A stretch of DNA of 63,699 nucleotides from Bacteroidia bacterium (GTDB lineage Bacteria; Bacteroidota; Bacteroidia; Bacteroidales; Azobacteroidaceae), in contig BNYG01000011.1 in the NCBI GenBank assembly GCA_026000155.1, forward strand, positions 1 to 63,699, written 5' to 3'. The notes under the pieces are model-generated. The model worked only from the letters and a program-made list of their open reading frames with translations, ran no database searches and was not told the origin of the DNA. Made by a program: the position numbers and the translations under genes. Shown here in pieces: positions 51,053 to 59,792 of the stretch; within the stretch, counting starts at the first letter, position 1, and each line of letters starts with the position of its first letter.

Positions 51053-53404
51053 ATGAAGAAAATTATTTTTATTCTTCTTTTTTTGCAGTCAATGACTGCA
51101 TTTTCGCAATTTAGTGATAACTTTAACGATGGTTTATTCCAAAGTGGAACCAATTCCAATCGAAAAGTTAATTGGACAGGCGATGCCGCCGAGTTTGTTG
51201 TCAACGATGCCTTGCAATTGCAATTGTATTCGGAAAACAATCATTCACCCTCTCAATTGAAAACTCAATCGAGTATTGTAGCCAATACCGGTTGGGAATT
51301 TTACGTAAAAATGAATTTTAATCCTACGGCTTCCAACTATTCCAAGGTTTATCTGGTGAGTGATGAAGTCGATTTAACCGGCGAATTGGACGGGCTTTTT
51401 ATTCGAATCGGATATACCGACAAAAATATTTGCCTGATACAATCGCAGAAAGGAAGTAACAACAAAACACTTATCGCAGGCGAAAAGAAACGTTTGGATC
51501 TTTCTTCGGTGGCCTTGAATGTCAAAGCTACATTGGACGATACCGGAAAATTCAGTCTCTATTCGCGTTTGGATGGAGAATCTGCATTCACCTTGGAAGG
51601 CAGTTGCGATTTGCCAAACATTCCTGTAAGTAATTGGTTCGGAGTTGTTTGTACCTTTACTTCCTCGCGCAACAAGCATTTCTTCTTTGATGATTTTGTA
51701 GTGAAACCGCTTGACGGCGAAGATCCGGGAACCGACCCCGGCACCGATCCTGATCCTGTATATGATTTTCCACAAGAAGGAGATATTGTGTTCAGCGAAA
51801 TCATGGCCAATCCGGGTACCGGTTCGGAAAATCCGGAATATGTGGAATTGTACAATACCACCGGCAAGACCTTCCAATTGAAAGATTGCCTGTATTTTTA
51901 CGGTGATAAATCCTACGCTTTACCGGAGAAAACGATTGCTCCTCACAGCTATTTTGTTTTGTGTAAAACCGCTTCAACGGCTTGGTTTGGCGACAACGTC
52001 AATGCCAATGGAGTGGCATCCTTCCCAACATTAGCTAATTCCGGCAAATTGCTGATGCTTGGGAATACACAAAACGGATTGATTTCCTGGTTCGAATATT
52101 CCGACACCATGTATTCCGACAATACGAAAAAAGCCGGTGGTTGGTCGTTGGAAGCGATTGATTTGAGCAATGTTTCCAATACCGCGGGAAACTGGTCGGC
52201 ATCAACGGATGCTTCCGGCGGAACGCCCGGGAAACAGAATTCCATTCAAGCCGCCAACCCCGATGTCACGCATCCGGTTATCCTGTCCACTGCCTTATTG
52301 GATGGGAACAAGATGGGAATTACATTCTCCAAACCCATGAACCGGAATTTGTTGTTGGCTACGGAATCGTATGCCATTACGGACACCCATTACCGGATTA
52401 CCGGTTTGGAAGCCGGTTATCCGCAGGCAACTACGGTGACTGTTCAACTCAATCAGTTTCCTCCGCAGGGAGAATTGATTGAATTATCGTTGTCCGGAGT
52501 AAAAGACCGGTCGGGCAATGGCTTGGAAGGTGATCATTCGGTTTTTATCGGAAACGCTTTTGAAGCCGGTCCGTCCGACGTGATTATTAATGAAATTCTG
52601 TTCAATCCACCTACCGGCGGAAACGAATATGTGGAATTGTACAACCGTTCGGATAAAGTCCTTGATTTGCGCTACCTGAGCATTACCAGCCGCAAGCCGT
52701 CTGACGGTTCGTTCAACAAAGCTTATCCGTTAACGACTCTTCCGCTCTTTTTGTATCCCCAAGAATATGTGGTGGTCACCAAAGATCGAAATTTGGTGTG
52801 CGGATTTTTTACTTGTCACGAAGAGTCGTTCTTCACAGAGCCTCAGGCAATGCCTTCGTTGGCCAATACCAGCGGTTGTGCGGTGATATTGAATAATATT
52901 ACGAATGAAATTGTAGATCAATTCTATTACAATGAATCCATGCACTCCAAAGGAATTTCCACCAAAAAAGGCGTATCATTGGAACGAATCCGGTTTGATG
53001 TTCCGGCAGATGAACCCACGAATTGGGCATCAGCTTCCGGTATCAGTGGCAATGGAACGCCCGGATATGTTAATTCTCAACATTCGGAAGGCGTTGGAAT
53101 TGAGAATCCGTCCAAGAATTCCATTACGATAGAATATCCCGCTTGGGGTGATGACTCTTACGGAATCAGGTATCAGTTGGACAAACCCGGATACAATTGC
53201 CGGTTATTTATTTACGATGCTATCGGCCGGAGGATGAATACGGTGGCGAACAACGAATTGTTGGGAAGCCAGGGCGTTATTTATTGGAATGGTCAAGGGA
53301 ATTCCGGTCGCAAGCTGACTGCGGGCATCTATATTGTTTATCTCGAAGTGTTTGATATGTCGGGCAATGTCCACAAATTCAAAACACCTGTAGTGGTTCG
53401 ATAA
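51053..53404 (+). CDS. Secreted lamin-tail-domain protein with a T9SS-type C-terminus
   Basis: 783 residues, signal peptide (to about residue 18). An N-terminal jelly-roll-like region (about 20-215), an Asp/Pro-rich linker (GEDPGTDPGTDPDP), the first lamin-tail domain (IVFSEIMANPGTGSENPEYVELYN, about 243-365), an Ig-like stretch, the second lamin-tail domain (VIINEILFNPPTGGNEYVELYNRS, about 510-640), and a C-terminal sorting domain resembling the gliding-motility/T9SS type (NCRLFIYDAIGRRMNTV, then LTAGIYIVYLEVFDMSG). Lamin-tail domains in bacteria often accompany secreted nucleases or adhesins; no catalytic domain is visible here. Confidence 0.8.
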   Translation: MKKIIFILLFLQSMTAFSQFSDNFNDGLFQSGTNSNRKVNWTGDAAEFVVNDALQLQLYSENNHSPSQLKTQSSIVANTGWEFYVKMNFNPTASNYSKVYLVSDEVDLTGELDGLFIRIGYTDKNICLIQSQKGSNNKTLIAGEKKRLDLSSVALNVKATLDDTGKFSLYSRLDGESAFTLEGSCDLPNIPVSNWFGVVCTFTSSRNKHFFFDDFVVKPLDGEDPGTDPGTDPDPVYDFPQEGDIVFSEIMANPGTGSENPEYVELYNTTGKTFQLKDCLYFYGDKSYALPEKTIAPHSYFVLCKTASTAWFGDNVNANGVASFPTLANSGKLLMLGNTQNGLISWFEYSDTMYSDNTKKAGGWSLEAIDLSNVSNTAGNWSASTDASGGTPGKQNSIQAANPDVTHPVILSTALLDGNKMGITFSKPMNRNLLLATESYAITDTHYRITGLEAGYPQATTVTVQLNQFPPQGELIELSLSGVKDRSGNGLEGDHSVFIGNAFEAGPSDVIINEILFNPPTGGNEYVELYNRSDKVLDLRYLSITSRKPSDGSFNKAYPLTTLPLFLYPQEYVVVTKDRNLVCGFFTCHEESFFTEPQAMPSLANTSGCAVILNNITNEIVDQFYYNESMHSKGISTKKGVSLERIRFDVPADEPTNWASASGISGNGTPGYVNSQHSEGVGIENPSKNSITIEYPAWGDDSYGIRYQLDKPGYNCRLFIYDAIGRRMNTVANNELLGSQGVIYWNGQGNSGRKLTAGIYIVYLEVFDMSGNVHKFKTPVVVR

Positions 53405-53416
53405 ACGCTAAAGAGT

Positions 53417-53472
53417 AAGGACTAAAAGTTACCGGATGTTTGTTGGCTTCGTCTGCGCAGCTTTTAGTCCTT
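53417..53472. terminator. Bidirectional terminator between convergent genes
   Basis: 12-bp perfect stem AAGGACTAAAAG (53417-53428) with CTTTTAGTCCTT (53461-53472), a loop of 32 nt. It lies between the ends of the lamin-tail gene and the polysaccharide-utilisation operon. Confidence 0.7.
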
Positions 53473-53484
53473 GTAATTACTGTA

Positions 53485-54291
53485 TTATTTTTTTAATACT
53501 TTGTAAACAGCTTTTTTGTTTTCTGTAATTACTGTTACAAAATAAATACCGTTTAACTTGTTGCTTAAGTTAAGTTCGTAAACGCCACCTGCACTGTTGC
53601 GACGGTCAAAGATTTTACCTGTAATATCGCTCAAGAGTATTTCGGCTACCGCCGGGGTATTTACCATAACAGCGCCTTGCGTAACGGTCGGATAAACTGT
53701 AATGCCATTACTGTCGGGTTGATTGATGCCGGTTGTACCATTATACACAAGGCGGAAATTGTCAATTACTACAAACTTTGCATTGCTACTTTCCACCTTG
53801 TATCCTATTGTTAGCATACCATCGGTAACCACTGCATTTACTACAACATCTTTGCCACCTTTATCGGTATCAGTAACTATCGTTTGATTGTCTCCGGCAA
53901 AAAGGCTAAGCCCTACAATACTCTCACTTTCATAGAGTTGAGCACCTATCATTGCTGTCAAAGTATATTGTCCATCAGGTAAGTCGCTTATTACTTGTGA
54001 AAGCTGATGATCAGGCAATGCGGTGGCATACCAATACTGAGCATAGATATTCCCATCTTTCTCGAATGTTGGAAATGTTGTAGCATTGACAGTATTTGAA
54101 CGAGTACTAAAATTATCATCGCCTGCAATGCTTTTTGTCCAACCCGGAATGCTTGCTTGCCGGTCGCTCTGGTTATCTTCAAATGAAGGATTAACGATGA
54201 GATAGGTTACATCAACCGGATTTGCTGCAAAAGATTTGCTAAAACATATAACCATAACTACTACGGTTATATAAAAAGTAAGTTTCTTCAT
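53485..54291 (-). CDS. Secreted carbohydrate-binding-like protein with a T9SS tail
   Basis: 268 residues, signal peptide (to about residue 22). The body (YLIVNPSFEDNQSDRQASIPGWTKS to FVVIDNFRLVYNG) is a galactose-binding-like beta-sandwich of the kind that opens with NPSFE and ends in IDNFRL. The C-terminal part (ITVYPTVTQGAVMVNTP to KAVYKVLKK) is a T9SS sorting domain. It is the last gene of the operon and probably a surface glycan-binding partner. Confidence 0.75.
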   Translation of the reverse strand: MKKLTFYITVVVMVICFSKSFAANPVDVTYLIVNPSFEDNQSDRQASIPGWTKSIAGDDNFSTRSNTVNATTFPTFEKDGNIYAQYWYATALPDHQLSQVISDLPDGQYTLTAMIGAQLYESESIVGLSLFAGDNQTIVTDTDKGGKDVVVNAVVTDGMLTIGYKVESSNAKFVVIDNFRLVYNGTTGINQPDSNGITVYPTVTQGAVMVNTPAVAEILLSDITGKIFDRRNSAGGVYELNLSNKLNGIYFVTVITENKKAVYKVLKK

Positions 54292-54327
54292 GACTAAAAA
54301 AATTAAAAGTTTAAAATATTGTTTATT

Positions 54328-54627
54328 TTACAATCCTACAACGGTTTCTTTTCCGTTATAAGAGATGATTTTTGTTTTTTTATCAGGCAAATTCATACCT
54401 GTTCCATTTGTATCATCCACCAGGATAATAGAAAACTTTCTCGATTTCAACATTCCGGGATATGAGCCTGTACGTTCTCCAACAGTTTCCGGCGTAATAA
54501 ACCGGACTTCAACATGCATGGATTGCAAATCGGTTTTTACGCCGGATGCAGTTCTTTCATATTGCAGGGCAAGTATTTGTCCATTCAGCAACAGTATTGC
54601 CGTCAAAAGAAATAATAACTTCTTCAT
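54328..54627 (-). pseudogene. GH31-type remnant: N-terminus fused to C-terminus
   Basis: 99 residues. The signal peptide and LQYERTASGVKTDLQSMHVEVRFITPETV are the start of a GH31 alpha-glucosidase-like protein (DUF4968 region). GERTGSYPGMLKSRKFSIILV to ISYNGKETVVGL matches the C-terminal DUF5110 region of the same family. The catalytic barrel (about 700 residues) is missing in frame. It still sits in the operon spacing (46 nt and 36 nt to its neighbours). Confidence 0.6.
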
Positions 54628-54673
54628 ACATTTATTTTTTATTAAACATTATGCAAGTAAAAAACTTACAATG

Positions 54674-56326
54674 TCATTCATACGTAAATACTTCCGTATT
54701 CAGAATGATGGGATAATCATTCTGTTCAAGTTGAAGTGTTTCATCAATCAAATGAAGTTTGGTGTAATGAACCGAGCCTCTACCGGCCTGACCGCCATTT
54801 AAGTGGCGCAGTTTTTTCCACTGACCGTTTATATAGGCTAATTCCTGTATCCAACGCATTTCGGTATGAAGTTTTTCGCTTTCTTTTGAAGAGAAAGTAA
54901 TCGTAAATCCGTTGCCTGCAACAAGATATTCATTATCCTTTTTAGCAATTACAAGACCGTACGCCGGAATTTTTCTGCCGTTTTCGGCAGTAAGATGAAG
55001 CATATAATCGCCTAAATCCATTACTTGGGTTTTACCCGAAAGAATCCGTATGCCTTTCATTCGCCCTGTACCTTGGTATTGTGTTATTTCGGGTATGAGC
55101 GCCGAAAGAGTTGCATAAGCTTCACCGAGCGCCAGCGTATCCTTTGGATTCGGAAGGTACTCGATTCCATACGGGGCGAAACCCAAAGCGCCTTCACCTA
55201 CGGCATAAAAAGCATTTGCCACCATGATTCTTGTTCTGGGGCTTTCCGGTATAAACAGTGCATTTTCCATTCGCTTATACAATAGACAGACATTTTCGTA
55301 ATCATTTCGATAGATGTCGGGAGCAAGAAAATCAAGATTCGGCGCTGCTGCTTTGTAAACAGGAACTGTTTTTGCGATAGGGCCTCCGCTTGGATATTCT
55401 CCGGGTACTGAAAACTGATAATCCGGGTCGTCTTGCCAAGCATTCGTAAACATCGGTAAATTATATTCCTTTTTCCCGGCTTCGGCCACTTTATCAATAT
55501 AACCGGCAATATGCCATGCCATAAATAATTCATCGGCATCATCACCAAAAATATCCGACCAAGCGCCAGTTGTCTTGTAATTAGATTTCTTCCATATTGA
55601 ATCCAATTCAGGGATTAAAATATGTCTGTTTCTTTCCAAATAAAACATGAATGTGGAAGGGACTTGTTCTCCAAATTTTTTGTTTGCCTGCGCATTATAG
55701 TCCCGGGGGCAGGTACGGATGCCCGGCTCGTTCTCAACTTGTACGCAAACTACCGTTTGATGTACTTTATCCACTTCCTTTACGTGTTTCATGACCGAAG
55801 CAAATGCTTTGGCATCGGCATTCCGGTTTTCTTCCGAAAAACAAGACAGGGCATTCATATTTTCTCCCTGAGGATTTTTTGCTCTGGGAAATCTTTCCAA
55901 ATTTTCTCGCACCCACACAGGTGCGTAGGAAGATACTGTATTTTTCCATGAGCCAAACCAAATCAAGACTAATTTCATGTCGTGATTTCTTGCCTCAGCG
56001 ATTAATTCGTCCAAGGTAGTAAAATCGAAACGTCCTTCTTCCGGCTCCAACAGTTCCCAGTATATGGGAGCAATAACCGCATTCAAATGCATGTTTTTCA
56101 GTGTTGTCCACATATTTTGCCTATTCATGAAATCCATGCTGGATGCAGTTGAATTGTGTAATTCGCCTGCCAATAATACGGTCGGCTTTCCGTCTATAAT
56201 AAATTGCCATGAATCCCCTTGCGGTCGAATATGCGGCAAATCACGTTTTGATTGAACATTACATGAAACCAATATAAAAATTACAGAAACGAAAACGATA
56301 ATCTTCTTATACATCTTATACGTCAT
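54674..56326 (-). CDS. GH35-like beta-galactosidase-type lipoprotein (DUF5597 family), copy 1
   Basis: 550 residues with a lipobox (FILVSCNV), so it is anchored in a membrane leaflet. A TIM barrel of the GH35/GH42 type is evident: LLAGELHNSTASSMDFM, VIAPIYWELLEPEEGRFDFTTLD, KLVLIWFGSWKN, with the acid/base Glu in VCVQVENEPG (about 200) and the candidate nucleophile Glu in ALFIPESPRT (about 355). The C-terminal strand region is the DUF5597 part. The expected activity is on beta-galactosides or related sugars of the operon substrate. The next gene upstream is a paralog 23 nt away. Confidence 0.8.
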   Translation of the reverse strand: MTYKMYKKIIVFVSVIFILVSCNVQSKRDLPHIRPQGDSWQFIIDGKPTVLLAGELHNSTASSMDFMNRQNMWTTLKNMHLNAVIAPIYWELLEPEEGRFDFTTLDELIAEARNHDMKLVLIWFGSWKNTVSSYAPVWVRENLERFPRAKNPQGENMNALSCFSEENRNADAKAFASVMKHVKEVDKVHQTVVCVQVENEPGIRTCPRDYNAQANKKFGEQVPSTFMFYLERNRHILIPELDSIWKKSNYKTTGAWSDIFGDDADELFMAWHIAGYIDKVAEAGKKEYNLPMFTNAWQDDPDYQFSVPGEYPSGGPIAKTVPVYKAAAPNLDFLAPDIYRNDYENVCLLYKRMENALFIPESPRTRIMVANAFYAVGEGALGFAPYGIEYLPNPKDTLALGEAYATLSALIPEITQYQGTGRMKGIRILSGKTQVMDLGDYMLHLTAENGRKIPAYGLVIAKKDNEYLVAGNGFTITFSSKESEKLHTEMRWIQELAYINGQWKKLRHLNGGQAGRGSVHYTKLHLIDETLQLEQNDYPIILNTEVFTYE

Positions 56327-56349
56327 TTTTTAGTTGTTGATTGTTTTTG

Positions 56350-57990
56350 TTACTCATACGAAAAGATTCTGACCCGCAATATACGCGGTTTGCTTGGGTC
56401 TAAGAATGTATTCCTTACATTTACCGGAATCCGTGTCCGGTAGAATGAAGTATCATGCGCTCTTATTTCGTCGCCGTTCAGTTGCAGTTCCCTGATGAAA
56501 ACGCCATCTTCGAATCTTCCTATTTCGGAAGTGAGTATATCTACATTCTGTGAAACTTTGCTACTCATGGGTTTGAAACCAATTTCAACACCTTGCCCTA
56601 TCAGATAGAACTCATCCTCGGCTTTTTGTATTATTATTGCTCCGGGTCGGGTTCCTTTGGGAAGTCCATTCTCAGAATAACGTACATGCAAGTTCCAATT
56701 ACCAAGGGGAACCACCACTTGTCCCGGTTCCTTTTCTTTATTTTGCCAATAAACGGCAGTCATTTTTCCTGTTCCCTGTGCATCGGTAATTAAAGGGATT
56801 GCTTGTTCGAGAAGTGCATAAGCATCTTTAATCGGGTGATCATCCGGCATACTTTCGATTCCGAAAGGAGCAAAACAGATGGCGTTATGCTTTCCTATCG
56901 CCCAATAAGCCCGTGCAGGAGCATCTGCCTCACGATGCGCTTCCGGTATAAGAAGCGGATTCCCGTTTCTGGTATATTCTTCGCAAAGCCATTTGAACTC
57001 CGGTTGGTAGATATCCGGTGAAAGAGCATCAATATCCGGAGCGCCGGCACGCCATACATCAAGTACATTTGGTACGGGACCTCCGCTGGGCCATGTGTGT
57101 GGTTGTCCGTTCGGATCAGGCAACCATGCGTTGACGAATACCGGAATAGGATATTCTTTTTTTCCTGCTTCTGCAACAGCCTGTACATATTTTGCGTAAT
57201 GCCATGCAGAGAATATCTCGTCGGCCTCCCAAAATCCTCCAAACACTTCCGGCCAAGTTCCGTTTGTCCTGAAATTGCCTTTCTCCCACCTGCGTAAAAT
57301 TTCAGGATGCAGGTTTTCCCGGTTTTTCGTCAGATAATCCATGAGTTCCTTGGGTACTGACGAATTATACGCTTTAGTGGCTGTTTCCGACATATCGCGG
57401 GGCTGAGATTTTATGCCTACTTCATTTTCTATCTGTACCATGATTACCGTTTGCTCATTGCTATCCACTTCTTTTATATGTTTCATCAGCGTGGCAAAAG
57501 CTTTTGCATCAGCATCGCGTGTAATATTACTCATAGGTGTAAGTACATCTTTCGATTTTCCATTGGAGTCCTTGCTAAGCGGAAAGCGCTTTGTGTTTTT
57601 CTTCACCCATTCCGGCGCGTAACCGGATAATCCGTTCTTCCAACTGGCAAACCAAAGGAAAACGATTTTTATATCGTTTTCTCGTGCCTGCTGAATAAGT
57701 CCGTCAACCAACGAGTAATCAAATTTTCCTTCTACCGGCTCGAATTGTTCCCACGTAACAGCCATCAATACCGTATTTACATGAAAATTCCGGAGTTTAG
57801 GCCAAACCGTCTGCATGTATTCAAGCGTGGAGGAGCTGGAATTGTGAATTTCACCGGCAAGCATGATAAAAGGCTTGCCATTGACAATCAACTGGGTAGC
57901 ATTCCCTTTCTTTTCCAGATGGGGAATATCGGTCGCACCGGCTATTTGCACGAAAAGCGACAATAACAATATGAAAATTAATCGAATCAT
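56350..57990 (-). CDS. GH35-like beta-galactosidase-type enzyme (DUF5597 family), copy 2
   Basis: 546 residues with a signal peptide (to about residue 19) but no lipobox. The same barrel as copy 1: MLAGEIHNSSSSTLEYM, VTWEQFEPVEGKFDYSLVDGLI, the acid/base Glu in IMVQIENEVG (about 190) and the candidate nucleophile in PLLIPEAHRE (about 345). The two copies probably arose by duplication and differ in anchoring, suggesting a division between surface and periplasm. Confidence 0.8.
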   Translation of the reverse strand: MIRLIFILLLSLFVQIAGATDIPHLEKKGNATQLIVNGKPFIMLAGEIHNSSSSTLEYMQTVWPKLRNFHVNTVLMAVTWEQFEPVEGKFDYSLVDGLIQQARENDIKIVFLWFASWKNGLSGYAPEWVKKNTKRFPLSKDSNGKSKDVLTPMSNITRDADAKAFATLMKHIKEVDSNEQTVIMVQIENEVGIKSQPRDMSETATKAYNSSVPKELMDYLTKNRENLHPEILRRWEKGNFRTNGTWPEVFGGFWEADEIFSAWHYAKYVQAVAEAGKKEYPIPVFVNAWLPDPNGQPHTWPSGGPVPNVLDVWRAGAPDIDALSPDIYQPEFKWLCEEYTRNGNPLLIPEAHREADAPARAYWAIGKHNAICFAPFGIESMPDDHPIKDAYALLEQAIPLITDAQGTGKMTAVYWQNKEKEPGQVVVPLGNWNLHVRYSENGLPKGTRPGAIIIQKAEDEFYLIGQGVEIGFKPMSSKVSQNVDILTSEIGRFEDGVFIRELQLNGDEIRAHDTSFYRTRIPVNVRNTFLDPSKPRILRVRIFSYE

Positions 57991-58026
57991 TTTTAATTAG
58001 TTTTAAGATAATTATAAAATTTAAGC

Positions 58027-59751
58027 CTATTTCGGTATCATGCGTACGCCATCCATTCTTGTAGTAACACTACCGTTTTTAGAGTTATATATTCGTATCC
58101 AGTTAATCTTACTTAAATTAGGATTGCTTGTTTTATTTGCCCTGCTAAATGACTTTGAGACAAGGTTCCAACCATTGACAAGCTTACCCATCGACCACGA
58201 ATATACATCTTTATCGGCTTGGCCGCTACTACCGATCTCAATCCTACTTTCGGAGCTTAATTTAGTAATATCAGATACATAATACCAAAATTGAATTTTT
58301 CCGGTTGCCGATGATGCACTTGGGATTAAAAATGAAGAAGAAAATGCTTTCTTGAATTCTTCCGCACCACTTCCGACCGATTGCAAGCACCCTGTTCCTT
58401 GTTTTCTATCATCGGTACAGATTGAGATTGTATTTTCCGACATCCAGTCGGTTTTGTCATCACAAGCATCCAAATAATCCAGTCCGGGGTAAGTCGGACG
58501 TGTTTCCGTCAGAGCGATTTCTCTCTTCAACATCCGGGTGCCATCGCCTGTCAGCCTCAGGTAATAGTCGGACGTGCAATCAGCGCCGTCGTAGTCAAGG
58601 CTTCTATAAGTAGTATTGGCAGGAACCCAATCTTGAGTCGGAGCCGTTTTGGCAATCTGATTTCCTTCATTGTATTCGTCGTACATGGATATATAGATAC
58701 CTTGGCAGCCCACCCTTACGGCATTATAGAACATTCGCCACATGAGATCGCCATGCACTCTTTGGGTCATGCCTCCCGGTAAAACACAAGGTTGGTAAGC
58801 TACACCGTATAAATCACACTCGGCTTGGTCGCCAACCATATAATTAGTATAAACACTGTTTGCATCCCCCATACTGCTAACTGCTCCGACTAACCAGGGG
58901 GAAATCATATCGAAGGCATGATAAACATCTGCGAAACCGGGTCTTGAGCCGCCTGATCCCGAGCGCCATTCACGCGGCACCCCTCCAATGACATAGCAAC
59001 CTTGTTCTTTAAACCAATTGACTACATCCAGACATTCTTTCGCGCCCCAAGGGTGATTGGAATCGTTATAACCAAATCCCCAGATAGCTACTACCGGCTT
59101 GCCTCCTTGCCTTGCATATTCAGGAGAATTTGTATAAACTTGCATCTTATTCGTCCAATCGGTTTTCATTTGCGTTTGCATATTCTTCCAATTTGAGCCG
59201 TCGTACATGATGTAAAACTTTACGCCATAGGTTTCAGCGGCAATCTTTACCCTTTCCGTAATCCAATCCCGAAGAGGGCCTTCTGCACCTACCGGATTGA
59301 AACGTTGTAAAGCGGCGCCGTCAATTCCGAATTCTTTCATCCACCGGAAATGGACGTTCACCGATTGCTGGTCAACACAAGAATACAGTGCGGCGGATAA
59401 TCCGTTGTTGAGATTGTCGTAACCGCTTTGATAGGTTTTTGTGTAATCTCTGACATCCGGCCAAGCATAAAGACATTTGGTAGCATTTGAAGGGAGTCTG
59501 CCCCAATCATTACTCCAATGCCACCACCAATTCGTACCGCCCGGCTGTCCGTCGCCGGCGCAAGCAAACCAACCTTGATAACCGACGATTACTTTACCAA
59601 CTACATCGCTTCCCGGCGTTGGTTCCGGTTCCGGTTCGGTTTCCGAGTCTATTACTATCGGATTATCCGGTTCATCAATAGAATCATTGTTGGAACAGCT
59701 TACAATCATTAAAGCTGCTATCATTAATAGTATATTATTAATTGCTTTCAT
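58027..59751 (-). CDS. GH71/99-like lipoprotein
   Basis: 574 residues. Lipobox (MIVSCSNND), then a Pro/Glu-rich linker, then a barrel: VVGKVIVGYQGWFACAGDG, RLPSNATKCLYAWPDVRDY, VHFRWMKEFGIDGAALQRFNPV, FYIMYDGSNW, PVVAIWGFGYND and YISMYDEYNEGNQIA. This is the GH99-like/GH71-like arrangement seen in Bacteroidota polysaccharide loci. The C-terminal part (about 435-574, ending IRIYNSKNGSVTTRMDGVRM) is probably a carbohydrate-binding sandwich. The substrate is not known. Confidence 0.75.
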   Translation of the reverse strand: MKAINNILLMIAALMIVSCSNNDSIDEPDNPIVIDSETEPEPEPTPGSDVVGKVIVGYQGWFACAGDGQPGGTNWWWHWSNDWGRLPSNATKCLYAWPDVRDYTKTYQSGYDNLNNGLSAALYSCVDQQSVNVHFRWMKEFGIDGAALQRFNPVGAEGPLRDWITERVKIAAETYGVKFYIMYDGSNWKNMQTQMKTDWTNKMQVYTNSPEYARQGGKPVVAIWGFGYNDSNHPWGAKECLDVVNWFKEQGCYVIGGVPREWRSGSGGSRPGFADVYHAFDMISPWLVGAVSSMGDANSVYTNYMVGDQAECDLYGVAYQPCVLPGGMTQRVHGDLMWRMFYNAVRVGCQGIYISMYDEYNEGNQIAKTAPTQDWVPANTTYRSLDYDGADCTSDYYLRLTGDGTRMLKREIALTETRPTYPGLDYLDACDDKTDWMSENTISICTDDRKQGTGCLQSVGSGAEEFKKAFSSSFLIPSASSATGKIQFWYYVSDITKLSSESRIEIGSSGQADKDVYSWSMGKLVNGWNLVSKSFSRANKTSNPNLSKINWIRIYNSKNGSVTTRMDGVRMIPK

Positions 59752-59792
59752 TTGTGTTCATGTTAATTCTATCTTTTGTAAAATTAATTTAT

